From: Strongyloides papillosus
Lineage: Eukaryota > Nematoda > Chromadorea > Rhabditida > Strongyloididae
Direction: 5' to 3'
Assembly: GCA_005656395.1 (NCBI GenBank)
Contig: SRSI01000050.1
Location: forward strand, 2,232,001 to 2,296,000
DNA length: 64,000 nucleotides
The notes under the pieces were generated by a model. That model did not search any database. It was not told the DNA's origin and saw only the letters and a list, made by a program, of their open reading frames with translations. The translations under genes were made by a program, and so were the position numbers. Positions 34,886 through 44,931 of the stretch are shown one piece after another. Each line of letters opens with the position of its first letter. Position 1 is the first letter of the stretch.

Positions 34886-35809
34886 ATGGATCCCGAAGTT
34901 TCACAATCCATTCAACAATCTTACTCAGTTAACACTCAAAAATCCTATTCCACTCATTTGAGAAATTACCTTAACTTCTGTAAAGAAAATGGAATAAAGG
35001 ATGAACACTTCTCCTTTAAGAATCTCACCAAATATCTATCAAAGATAGCTACCAGTGCCGCTCCATCTACAGTTAATACAATAAAGAATTCACTAGTAGC
35101 CATAGCAAAGTTACGTAAGGTAACCTTCTCATCCCATGAAAAAACATTGCTAAGCAAACTCATAAAAGGGATCCAAGTGAATAACTACAATCATGATATT
35201 CAAAAATACATGACATTTGACTTGGACATCATTCTGAGACATATTGAAAACAACCCAGCCTCAATGGAAATGTCTATCAAAGATTTGACGTTTACAACAA
35301 TTACTCTGATCTCCATTGTATCGCCACAAAGGATGAACGAGCTTGCTAGAATGTCTCTAGATCATATGACCCTCTCGGATGCATGGGCTAATTTCACAAT
35401 CCCGGGAAGATCAAAAAATTCTACAGCCACTCACAAATTCCACAGAATGCACATTCAAAAATATGCAAATCCGAGCCTATGCCCACTCACCGCCCTATCC
35501 TTGTACTTAAAGCGTACGGAGCCTATACGCACTTCTCAAAATCTGTGGATAAGTTACTTCAAGCCACACAAAAATGTCACTGGAACTACACTAGGAAGAT
35601 GGATCTATAATTACTACCTAACAGCTGGCTTAGATATAGGTAGACCACACAACATCAGGGGAGCTGCTGCATCAAAATGCTATGAAATAGCAGGGTCTAT
35701 TACAAATATGATAGAAGCTATTAACTGGGCATCTGAACACTCCTTCTTTAAGTTTTATCATAAGGAAATTGGGAATAATTTCGGTGCTACTGTTCTCTCC
35801 TACAAATAA
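34886..35809 (+). CDS. DIRS tyrosine recombinase
   Basis: 307 residues, phage-integrase (tyrosine recombinase) fold. The N-terminal half is a SAM-like core-binding domain (SVNTQKSYSTHLRNYLNFCK). The catalytic residues are visible: R149 in PQRMNEL, H255-x-x-R258 in PHNIRG, and the nucleophile Y291 in FFKFYHKEI, with a His shortly before it. The enzyme integrates the circular cDNA. The ATG lies 5 bp after the upstream stop, in the -1 frame relative to it. The same frame is open back to 34802, overlapping the polyprotein end, so either reinitiation or frameshifting could express it. The stop codon overlaps the internal complementary region. Confidence 0.95.
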   Translation: MDPEVSQSIQQSYSVNTQKSYSTHLRNYLNFCKENGIKDEHFSFKNLTKYLSKIATSAAPSTVNTIKNSLVAIAKLRKVTFSSHEKTLLSKLIKGIQVNNYNHDIQKYMTFDLDIILRHIENNPASMEMSIKDLTFTTITLISIVSPQRMNELARMSLDHMTLSDAWANFTIPGRSKNSTATHKFHRMHIQKYANPSLCPLTALSLYLKRTEPIRTSQNLWISYFKPHKNVTGTTLGRWIYNYYLTAGLDIGRPHNIRGAAASKCYEIAGSITNMIEAINWASEHSFFKFYHKEIGNNFGATVLSYK

Positions 35810-35910
35810 GCAATCTCACTACGTTAGTATCGACATATAATTGATAATTATACCAGGGATATCGTAGATATCCTGCAAGTATAATTTATATTATATAAGA
35901 TACTAACGTA
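35808..35910 (+). repeat. DIRS internal complementary region (ICR)
   Basis: 35808..35842 is the reverse complement of the left end and 35843..35910 of the right end (36252..36319). The abutting point includes ATT, which is AAT in both termini, so the ICR records the joined circle ends. Confidence 0.93.
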
Positions 35911-36145
35911 TGTACCCACCCATCAAAATTTAATCCGAATTATTACTTATACTTAATTAATTATTGTAATATTATTAATTATCTATCACCCAGCTACTTG
36001 CTGATCAAATACCATTAATATTTACTCTCTTATATCACCAGGTTACATGTACGAGTATATATAATTAATTATAATAAATCTTGTTGTGTTAAATTATTGT
36101 TCCCACACCTTACGAGTACAGTATCACCTTATCACTTACAAAAAT

Positions 36146-36322
36146 CTGATTAAATAGTGGCGCACCACCAAAACTGTACGGAATTCCGAAATTCCGTGCA
36201 AGAAAAGGACTAAATCCAAGGAAAAGACCGCGTTATGCAAAGCAATCTCACTACGTTAGTATCTTATATAATATAAATTATACTTGCAGGATATCTACGA
36301 TATCCCTGGTATAATTATCAAT
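36146..36322 (+). repeat. DIRS right terminus: 118-bp ITR + 59-bp extension
   Basis: 36146..36263 is identical, inverted, to 32068..32185. The extension to 36322 is complementary to the right half of the ICR, apart from the shared AAT at the very end. Confidence 0.93.
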
Positions 36323-36994
36323 AAATGTACAATGATTTTCATTGATATTTAATTAGCAATAAAAAATGTGTAATATTGTTTTTGTTTTTTGTAGTAATTA
36401 ACCTTATATTTGGTACTTTGTAATTTTTAATGTATTTTATGAATTTCTAGACTATTATTATTCAACCTTTTGATTAAAATGTGTAAAATGAATGTGTATT
36501 AAATAAAATAATTTTTTCATAAACTGTTCGTTTTATTTAGTCTAGAATTCGAAGTAAGATTGCTATGAAAACATAACTACTAACTGGTAGGTTCAAAATT
36601 CGTGTAGGGGATTAAATTATAAAGATTAAAGATGATTTGTACAGCATTTAATTTACAATGAAAAAACATTTTTCTTCTAATTAATGAGCAAAAAAGTAAA
36701 CAATATTTTGTTACAAAATATTTCCACAAGTAAACATTTTCTTTACAAAATAACTTCATCTTTAAATTACCAAACCATTACTCAATTACCTTTCAATAAA
36801 TAATTAAATTAAAAAAAGGTCGTTTCATAGAATTTTAAACTATTAGAATGGTAAAGTAAAAAAAATCATAAAGTAGATTGCCATTTATAATTAATATCAA
36901 AATTAAATTATAACTTTAAATGAAATTTTTTTGTGTAAAGTAATTTTATTTATACAGCTATCCATTAAATATATTCATCATTAATGTTTCAAAT
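36323..36994. other. Serpin upstream region
   Basis: About 670 bp of AT-rich sequence between the DIRS element and the serpin. An acceptor-like TTTATACAG ends near 36958, 36 bp before the serpin ATG, and is a plausible trans-splice site. Confidence 0.4.
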
Positions 36995-38163
36995 ATGGTC
37001 GATTCTTCCAATTTAATTGTGGAGTCACAGGCCAATTTTGCTATTAAATCATTAACTAAACTTTCACAGGGCAATGAATCTCTAGTTTTCTCACCATTCT
37101 CACTAACATTAGCATTGACATTATGTTTTCTTGGTTCTAAAGGAAAAACAAACACCGAAATTAAAAATTTTCTATTTCCAAAGATTGATGAAAACGAATT
37201 CATTGAGTATTTGGAGGATACAATTGAAAGTGTTGAGGAATTCTCTGAAAGTTATACAACTGTTCGTGTAGCAAATAAAATATATTTAAAAAAAGATTTA
37301 AAAGCCAGTGAAGATTATTTGAAAAAAATTGATAAATATTTTAAAGCCTCTGCCGAAAATGTAGATTTCACAAATCCCAATTTATCCTCAACTGTAAGTT
37401 TAAATTATCCTTTCCTATAATCTACTCTATTCCCTTTGTAAAGATTATAAATGACTACATATCAAATTCTACAAAAACAAGAATAAAAAATTTTATTTCT
37501 TCGAAAGATATATTACCCAAGATTGACTCAATAATAGGAAGTGCAATATTATTTCAAAGTTCATGGGAGGAAAGATTTAAAAAAAAGTTTACAAAAAATT
37601 CTGCCTTTTTTAAAGACTTGGAACAGAATGTTTTTGTTTCTTTGATGCATAAACAAAGTTATCTCCCATATTCAGAGGATGGTGATTTCCACTTTTTACA
37701 ATTACCTTACTCTGATGAAGATTTTTCTTTTGCTATTTTACTTCCTAAAGTTAAGAGTAAATTGAAGAGTTTATTAAAAAAAGTGACAGGAAAAAAATTT
37801 TTATCGTTGTTAAGAAAAACTGATACTGCACAAGTGTTGTTAGATATACCTAAATTCAAACTTGAAAATAGTGAAAATTATGTTAAGTTACTTCAAAGTA
37901 TTGGTTTAAAAAACTCATTTAATAGTAAAGGAGACTTTTCATTAATTTCACCTAATATGAAAGTTATTGAAATTAGACAAAAATCTAAAATAGGTATCGG
38001 TGAAAGGGGAACAGAGGTAACAAAAGATACATCAATAAAAATGTTACCAAGTTCAGATTTCTTCCACTCAGCCACAAAAAAAGTAACCATTCGTGCAGAT
38101 CACCCATTCCTATTCTTCATTCTTTTCAAAGAACAAATTCTATTTAATGGAATTTATCAATAA
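36995..38163 (+). CDS. Serpin, intracellular type, atypical hinge
   Basis: Exons 36995..37393 and 37444..38163, with a 50-bp intron, give 372 residues, a normal serpin length without a signal peptide. The fold is recognisable: LVFSPFSLTLALTLCFLGSKG, ILFQSSWEERFKKKFT, LQLPYSDEDFSFAILLPK, and the C-terminal ADHPFLFFILFKEQILFNGI. Inhibitory serpins need a run of small residues in the hinge of the reactive loop (typically GTEAAAAT). Here it is GERGTEVTKDTSIKM, with Val, Lys and Asp in that run. This suggests poor loop insertion, hence a non-inhibitory or unusual serpin (inference). The ATG at 36995 is the first in frame. Confidence 0.92.
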
Positions 38164-40343
38164 TTTAAAACCCTCATAAATAATCGTATATATTTTTAAT
38201 TAATTTTGTATATTTTCTATTTCTCTTCGATTAAAGTAATTGCTTTTTTTCTGGTTAATGCTCTACAAGTTTTATGTGATAAAAAAAGAGACACAATAAA
38301 TTTTTAATTATTATATAAATTTTTAATGTCATATAAAATTAAATATATTAATTATTTCACTGAATAAACCATATATTATAGATGTTTATAAAACTATCTT
38401 TTAAAATATTTATTTTTATAATGCACTTATTTAATGATATTATTTTTTTAAATATACAAATAAGAAATATTGCTTTTTTAGTGTTTTAAATATAATAACA
38501 TTATTTGCACAATTTTTTTAATGTTACTTTTTTTTTAAATATTTTAAAATAAAAATAAGATTGTAAAGCTGGTATACTAATTTTGCAATATTTACAAAAA
38601 CATTTCGAAATTCATCTTTTTTACTTAAGTTACATTCCTTGGTGAAATTAAAACATTATCTCCTGAATAAAAAATATCATTTTGTAAGATGATAAAATTA
38701 TTTTGGAAATAAAAATTGTTGTAGTAAGTGGAAAACACAATGCATTTAAGGTATATTGATAAATTACATTTTTTTATGTTTGCATAACAATAACATTGTC
38801 ATTATTTTTATACATAAATGGACACTAAAATATATTACTTAAAAACATGAGTTTCAGCAAAATAATTGCTTTACAAAAAGTAAATATTATTGACAGGGTT
38901 TTGTAAATAAACATATATTTCATTACAATTTTATTACAATTATTATTCTCCCTTGCTGATAAAAACAAACAACAGTTGAATTAAATTATAAAAATAGGAA
39001 TGAAAAACTTTAAGATACTTATACTTTAACATAATTATTAAGATCACAAATTAAAAAACTACCAATACTGTATTATTAAATTCATTCTCTTAAAATTTTT
39101 TATTCCATTATTGTGGCGTGTGTATTCTGACGAAGAGACATTTCAATACATAATTCAATTCAAGGAAATTATAAGAAATTTATATAATAAAGAAGGTTGT
39201 TGGAAGCATGCTATTAACTCAATTTTTTCTATTGATACAATTCTATTTATATCAAATTCTAATGTAATTTACTTGAAATTTTTATTGGACAAAAAAAAAT
39301 TCGTGATTATTAAATGTAGGCCAAAAATCTATTATATTTTTTTCAATACAGATGGATTTATTTTCCATTACACAAATTCTATTTTTATAGTTATTTTACG
39401 TAAAAAGAATAAAAAAACTAATTTAAAATAACTATTTTTAAAAATATTAATTTTCTGTGAATAAAAATAAATGAAAAAAATCTATAAAATATTTAAACAT
39501 AGGACGAAATTTTTTAGTTTTCCACCACAAACAATGTATAATAAAACATATTTTAATGACAAAAATAAATATTTTTATTTCTTGATTTTAATATTTTTAA
39601 AAAATGCATATGATTCTTTTATTTTCCTTGTTCCCACATGTTTAATTATATAAAATTAATATTAAAAGTACTATTGTTTTTTAATATCAATTTTTAATGC
39701 TATTTATAATTAATGATTTAATTGAAAATAAAATGATTTTATAGATGTAATGTAAAATATTAAACAATTTTTACATTATGTATAAAGTTTTAATGTTACC
39801 ATATTGTTAAATAATCATTTGTGAAGATTTATCTTACTAACACTAACAACCTTCTTATCATATAAGTACAATAACGTCAGAATATTTAAAACAAAAAAAA
39901 GTACACATTTTTCGATACATTTATAAAGATAATCACATGAATAACATTGAAATTTTATAAGTTATAATATTTATTGTAATAATTATCGTATCCTGGTAAT
40001 ATATCATTTAACAATAATGTTTTTTATAGTATAAAATTTTTCTATAAATGGAATATTTTTATACATAATAGAATATGGAAAAAATAAAATCGTAAAATTA
40101 TTAATTTGAAAAATATAATAATTTGAAAGGAAAAAATAATTGAAATAGAATATGACAAAAATAAATAACCAAAAAATAAATACAATAAATTCATATTACT
40201 AATTTTTACTCTAAAATTCTTTATTCACCACAATGATACTGCTGATTTTTTAAAGTAATCATTAAAATAATTTAAAAAAGGAATGGAAAAAATTAGTAAT
40301 AATTATTAAGCTTGAATAAGATTGACAAAATTTAAAGTAATTG
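38164..40343. other. Long intergenic region, no gene supported
   Basis: 2.2 kb of very AT-rich DNA between the convergent serpin and LSM6 genes. Plus-strand open stretches at 39111-39431 and 39471-39653 are low in complexity; the first lacks an ATG start. No RNA gene was recognised. Confidence 0.4.
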
Positions 40344-40589
40344 TTATCTAAATCCTCCTGGTTTTTGAGCACTAATATATAGTACATTATTCCCACGAAT
40401 AAAGGCATCCCCATACTTCTTTTTTAAAACTCCACTCTCATATTCTTCCGTATGTTCAAGTGCAATATTCATAAATCCATCCAAACTCGATAAGATACCA
40501 CGATAATCAATTCCTGTGTTTAACTTAACTAAGACAGGTTTCCCAATAATATTTTGAAGGAAATCTGTTGGATTTTGTCTTCTTGACAT
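40344..40589 (-). CDS. lsm-6: U6 snRNA-associated Sm-like protein LSm6
   Basis: A single exon of 81 residues, the normal size. Sm1 and Sm2 motifs are present: IGKPVLVKLNTGIDYRGILS...DGFMNIALEHTEEY and KKKYGDAFIRGNNVLYIS. LSm6 is a subunit of the LSm2-8 ring, which binds U6 snRNA in the nucleus, and of the LSm1-7 ring, which promotes mRNA decapping in the cytoplasm. The ATG at 40589 comes two bases after TTTTTAG, so the mRNA is almost certainly trans-spliced and has nearly no leader. It is divergent from the AT-hook gene. Confidence 0.97.
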   Translation of the reverse strand: MSRRQNPTDFLQNIIGKPVLVKLNTGIDYRGILSSLDGFMNIALEHTEEYESGVLKKKYGDAFIRGNNVLYISAQKPGGFR

Positions 40590-41554
40590 CACTAAAAATC
40601 ACTATAATTATTAAATGTTATTATTATTTATTTATTATATATAACTTTATACATATATATACATTTATTTATACACATATATATACAATTTAGCGCGCAT
40701 AATTAATAATAAGAATAAATAAAGTGATGATCAAATAATATGAAAGAATTTTAAAATATAATACTTTTCTACCATTAGTTGCGCTATAATATTAAAATAT
40801 ATTTAGTAATACACAAATACTAACATATTTTCTTTTTAATATAGTAAAATATACATTTTTACTATGTACAAAAATTTTAAAGTGTGTTTTTAATATTAAT
40901 TTCTAGATAAAAATGTATTTCTAATGGGAAAAAGTATAAAAAAAATAAAGCTTTGTTTTTTGTACTTGTTTAATGTAAAGTCATTTTTCGTTTGTCATTA
41001 CGATCACTGGAGACACGTTTATTATTTCCAGCTGAGAAAATATTCTAAATGCGGACTAAAATAATAAAAACCCTTTAGACAGTAACATTGAGAATGTAAA
41101 AATTTATAAAACAACTAATATAAAATATAAGATTATATAATTTATTTATAATTTGATTTGTACAATTGTATATTTTAAAAAAGTATAGTTGTTCAATTTA
41201 TTTTCATTGAATTTATAGGTATATTCATTTATTTTGAGGGTAGGGAATTATATTAGGTCTTTTATTGAAAATAAGTGGAAAAATTTATTTTATTGAATGT
41301 TTTTTTATTTTCAATATTTTATATGCGTTCCAATATATTCAGACATTTTAATAAAATTTTTTTACATAATTTTCTCTCTTCATCTTTTGCGCAATTTAAT
41401 TTTTTTTTTAAATTTTTTAATTCTTTTAGTTTTACTATAACATAAAATCAATAGCTTTATTTATCTAAAAATTTTCTTTTGAATAAATTTACGTATTAAT
41501 TTGTAAGTTTATTTTTGATTTGTCATATTTTTATCTACTTATTTTTAGTTTATA
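40590..41554. promoter_or_regulatory. Divergent intergenic region, LSM6 / AT-hook gene
   Basis: 965 bp separate the two starts. The region is AT-rich, with a GCGC patch near 40692. Both promoters must be here; no defined element was assigned. Confidence 0.35.
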
Positions 41555-43726
41555 ATGTCTGATAATGAAAAAATTTTATCAATTGGCAATGAGTTATTGG
41601 CAAACAAAAAGGATATTGTAAAGAAGAAACGAGGTAGACCACCAACAAAATTTAATAATGATGGTATTAAAAAATATAAAAAAAATAATTTACCTCAAAA
41701 TTATTTATCATTTGGTAAAAATAATAAAAATGAAAATTTGAAAATTATTAAATGTTCCAAATCAACAACAAATATATGTAAAAAATTACCTATATCAAAA
41801 ATTCAAATGAATAATGAAAAAAAGAAACGTGGTCGACCAAGGAAAAATCTTTCCTCCACAATTGATATTAAATCACCTCCTAAACTTGAGGAGTCAATCT
41901 TAAGTTTAATTGCTAAAAAGGATACTGAAAGTGATGATGAATTATTTATTGAGGATATTGAGTGTAAAACTGAAACAACATTAGAGGCACAGAATAAATT
42001 ATTAAATCTTTTGCAAAAACCACCTGCTTTTAGTGACTTTACAATTAGTAATAAAATTGATGATAATATTAAACAACATGGTAAAAAAAGGGGAAGGCCT
42101 CGAAAGAGTGATATACAAAGTCCAATAAATGGAAAATCATCAAAGTTCACTGGTAATGGTTTAAGTGAAGTAAAAAATAATTCTCCAACCAATAAGCAGA
42201 AAGAAAAATACTCAAATGATAAAAGAACATCATTGCTTAATTTTGAAAATTCACCTAAAGATAAATCTACAAGAAAAAGAAGAAAAGTTTCAACGGATAA
42301 ATCTTCTTCCACAATGCCTTTTAATATCACAGAAAATTCAATTCTTACTAATAGTAATTCAGAAACTCTGAATATTAATCATAGTAATACCAATTTATCA
42401 GGTAATGCATCTCTTTCAATGACATCAGAACATTTGAAAAGCAAAAATGAGAAACTTAATTCTAAATTATCTTACAATGAACCTACAAAAGATTCCACTC
42501 TTCATCAAAGCCAATCTGATACCACATCTCATTCCACCGAAAGAACGCTATCAAATCTCTTTAAAAGTGAAGCAATTATCCCTCAAATAATTGTTAAAAA
42601 AAAACGTGGTAGACCACGTGGATCATTAACCTCTAAATCTAAGTCAAATGACTCATTACTTATCCCATCCAATAATGATAACTTTATGGAAAAAATACTT
42701 GGATCATTTTCTAATGACGTCACTGTAAAGAAAAAACGTGGTAGACCATGTAAAATAAATTTGTCAAATGTCAAAACAGACAATATTTTACCTACCATTG
42801 ATAATGGTGATCAAAACTCAATTAATCTAAATCACTTAAAATTACAAAAACTCGTCCATCAAAGAATTGAAAATCTATCAAAAATATCACGCTCTCAGGA
42901 TCTTTTAATTTCTAAAGAAAAGGATACCCATGGGGAGGGAGAAAACAATACATTTACAGGTGAAATTTCATCAAACAGCCAAAATTTAAATTCTAGTGAT
43001 CTTGGAACTATTTACAACAAAAAGGTTGATCTCCAAAATGGAGGAGTAAATATGGATGATGAAGAAAAAAAATCCTTAAGTGAAAGTACAGTCATCGTTA
43101 CATTATCATCAGATGGAACATATAGTATTGGGGGTAACCTACCAAAGGCACCTAAAATATTAATTTGCAGTGGAGTCATCGAGAATACCAATGATGGCAT
43201 AAAAGTTCCCATTCAACTAGTAATTAATAATCAATCAGGAAACTCCAATTCTGATATGACTCCAATTACATTAAGTCCAGAAAATTTGAGTAGATCTGAA
43301 TCATTACCATATGGATCAGACTCAAATCAGGTAAATGATTCATCCACCTCAATAAGAAACAATTCTTTTTCTTCAAATGTTGAGAACCAATCAAATGGTA
43401 CGATTAAAAAATCTACATCAAATTCTTTTTTTGATAATCAAAGAGATGCCTTATCTACTAAGTTAATTCACAATGAATCAATTTTATCACCTGATGAAGG
43501 TAGTAATATAAATAGATGCAAGCCAAAAAACAATATCATATCTTCTACCTCCATATCTGGTCTTGATAAAGAGGAGTACAATGATAATGAATCGGGAATA
43601 TTTAAGCCTTTTATGCCAAAATCAGTTTTACCAATTAAAATTACATCATTAAGAGATGGTTCAATTTACGATACTAAAAGTAGAGCTAGAGCTTCATCCC
43701 TACCACCTTTTGGTAGCCCTAAATGA
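41555..43726 (+). CDS. AT-hook protein with five hooks
   Basis: A single exon of 723 residues. The protein is Ser/Asn/Lys-rich and mostly disordered. Five AT-hook cores (RGRP flanked by KKK/K-R) start at residues 26, 92, 179, 351 and 395: KKKRGRPPTK, KKKRGRPRKN, GKKRGRPRKS, KKKRGRPRGS and KKKRGRPCK. AT-hooks bind the minor groove of AT-rich DNA, so a chromatin or transcription role in the nucleus is likely. The C-terminal ~250 residues contain a more ordered stretch (ESTVIVTLSSDGTYSIGGNL) with no recognised domain. The ATG follows TTTTTAG-TTTATA, a trans-splice-like site. No catalytic or reader domain was identified. Confidence 0.85.
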   Translation: MSDNEKILSIGNELLANKKDIVKKKRGRPPTKFNNDGIKKYKKNNLPQNYLSFGKNNKNENLKIIKCSKSTTNICKKLPISKIQMNNEKKKRGRPRKNLSSTIDIKSPPKLEESILSLIAKKDTESDDELFIEDIECKTETTLEAQNKLLNLLQKPPAFSDFTISNKIDDNIKQHGKKRGRPRKSDIQSPINGKSSKFTGNGLSEVKNNSPTNKQKEKYSNDKRTSLLNFENSPKDKSTRKRRKVSTDKSSSTMPFNITENSILTNSNSETLNINHSNTNLSGNASLSMTSEHLKSKNEKLNSKLSYNEPTKDSTLHQSQSDTTSHSTERTLSNLFKSEAIIPQIIVKKKRGRPRGSLTSKSKSNDSLLIPSNNDNFMEKILGSFSNDVTVKKKRGRPCKINLSNVKTDNILPTIDNGDQNSINLNHLKLQKLVHQRIENLSKISRSQDLLISKEKDTHGEGENNTFTGEISSNSQNLNSSDLGTIYNKKVDLQNGGVNMDDEEKKSLSESTVIVTLSSDGTYSIGGNLPKAPKILICSGVIENTNDGIKVPIQLVINNQSGNSNSDMTPITLSPENLSRSESLPYGSDSNQVNDSSTSIRNNSFSSNVENQSNGTIKKSTSNSFFDNQRDALSTKLIHNESILSPDEGSNINRCKPKNNIISSTSISGLDKEEYNDNESGIFKPFMPKSVLPIKITSLRDGSIYDTKSRARASSLPPFGSPK

Positions 43727-44131
43727 ATGTTAATGAGAGAAAACTGATAGAGACAACCTAATTAATAAAAAAATATAATTTTTTTTTCTTCTATCTTTGT
43801 AAAATATACACATATAACATTTGATTTTTTTAAAATCTTTTATTTTGTATCGAAAAAACAATCAAAAATTATTTTGTTAATAAAAATAGTCACAGCTAAA
43901 ACATATACACAGTGAACTATTTTTCATCAAAGACTATTTATAATATTGGTGAGAAAAAAAAATGTGGATATTATATATATAAAAAAAACAAGAGAGAATA
44001 ATTTATCATTAGAAATGAATTACTATTTTTTAAGCATACAATTTGATATTTACAATATAAGAAAAAAAAAGAGATGTAGAAAGATTTGGCCATCTACACA
44101 TATTAGATTTTTTTAACTTCTAAAGATAATT
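43727..44131. other. Convergent 3' region
   Basis: About 400 bp between the AT-hook gene and CDC34, which converge here. Only probable 3' UTRs. Confidence 0.4.
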
Positions 44132-44931
44132 TTAATTCTCTCCTTGCCCGCTGTCTTCATCGCTCTCTTCAAAATCATCGTCATCTAAAAATAAATGATA
44201 GTAAATGTTAGAATCATTATGGTAAAGAAATATAACATACCTGTATACCCGCAATCATCATAATGATCATAATCATCATCCATATCGATCATGTCACCAG
44301 CATCATTCTCGGGTACCTTTGGTTTAACAATATATTCCTCCACAGTCTCAGGAACAATAATACCATTTTTTTTGGCATCTTCTTTAGATAACTCAACTTG
44401 TTTTTTAATAATCCTAGCATACTCGTCATCAGCACCTTTGCTATCTTTCCATTTTTTGTACATTACAGAGGCATCAACATTTGCTGGACTATTAGTATTT
44501 GGTTCATTAAGTAATGATATAACACTCATCATGATAGTTCTCACATTTTGGGTTGGATTCCATCTCTCCGAGGGTAACTCTCCTGATTGAGGATCATTAA
44601 CTGGTGGGTGAAGAATAGAAATACAAAGATCACCATTATCATATACATTTGGATGCCATATTTTGTTTAAAAACTTAAATGTTGGTGGTGAGTATGGGTA
44701 ATTGTTAGGAAATCTTATTTGAGCACGAAAATATCCTCCCTGGTATATAGTATTTGGTGGTCCAAAAATACCAACCGTCCAGATAAGGAGATTATCCTCA
44801 TTTGGCGTTATGTGAAATCCTTCAGTCGGTTCATTCTGAAGTTTTTTTAACTCTAGAGAAAGTGCCTTTACAGCTGATGCTGCATACGTATTGACCGTTG
44901 ATCCTGATCCAGAACTGTATGATACATTCAT
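44132..44931 (-). CDS. ubc-3: Ubiquitin-conjugating enzyme E2 R (CDC34)
   Basis: Exons 44931..44241 and 44184..44132, with a 56-bp intron, give 247 residues. The UBC fold has the HPN tripeptide (KIWHPNVYDNGDLCISIL) with catalytic Cys103. The class-specific insertion HPPVNDPQSGELPSERWNPT marks the CDC34/UBE2R group rather than other E2s, and VISLLNEPNTNSPANVDASV follows. The C-terminal tail is highly acidic (DMIDMDDDYDHYDD, then DDDFEESDED from exon 2); in CDC34 such a tail docks on the cullin-RING ligase SCF. The enzyme extends K48-linked ubiquitin chains on SCF substrates. All key residues are intact. Confidence 0.95.

Larger units (their letters stand above)
32057..36322 (+). mobile_element. 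DIRS-type tyrosine-recombinase retrotransposon, apparently complete
   Basis: The element is about 4.27 kb. Inverted terminal repeats at 32068..32185 and 36146..36263 match over all 118 bp. Outside them are unequal terminal extensions, 11 bp on the left and 59 bp on the right. An internal complementary region at 35808..35910 equals the reverse complement of the left end (35 bp) followed by that of the right end (68 bp), the arrangement known from DIRS-1 and used to complete a circular DNA intermediate. Two ORFs are intact. The two ends share an AAT where they meet in the internal copy, and no flanking target-site duplication is evident, as expected for recombinase-mediated integration. Identical terminal repeats and open ORFs suggest recent insertion and possible activity. 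Confidence 0.93.

Noticed and set aside
32057..36322. PAT or Ngaro type instead of DIRS type
   Set aside because: Those have split direct repeats. This element has inverted termini plus an internal complementary region and a methyltransferase-like domain.
36585..36625. tRNA T-loop-like GGTTCAAAATTC
   Set aside because: No acceptor stem, D-arm or anticodon arm can be folded around it.
39111..39431. Plus-strand 106-codon open frame
   Set aside because: It starts at TTG, contains no internal ATG, and is Ile/Phe/Lys/Asn-rich as expected of chance frames in AT-rich sequence.
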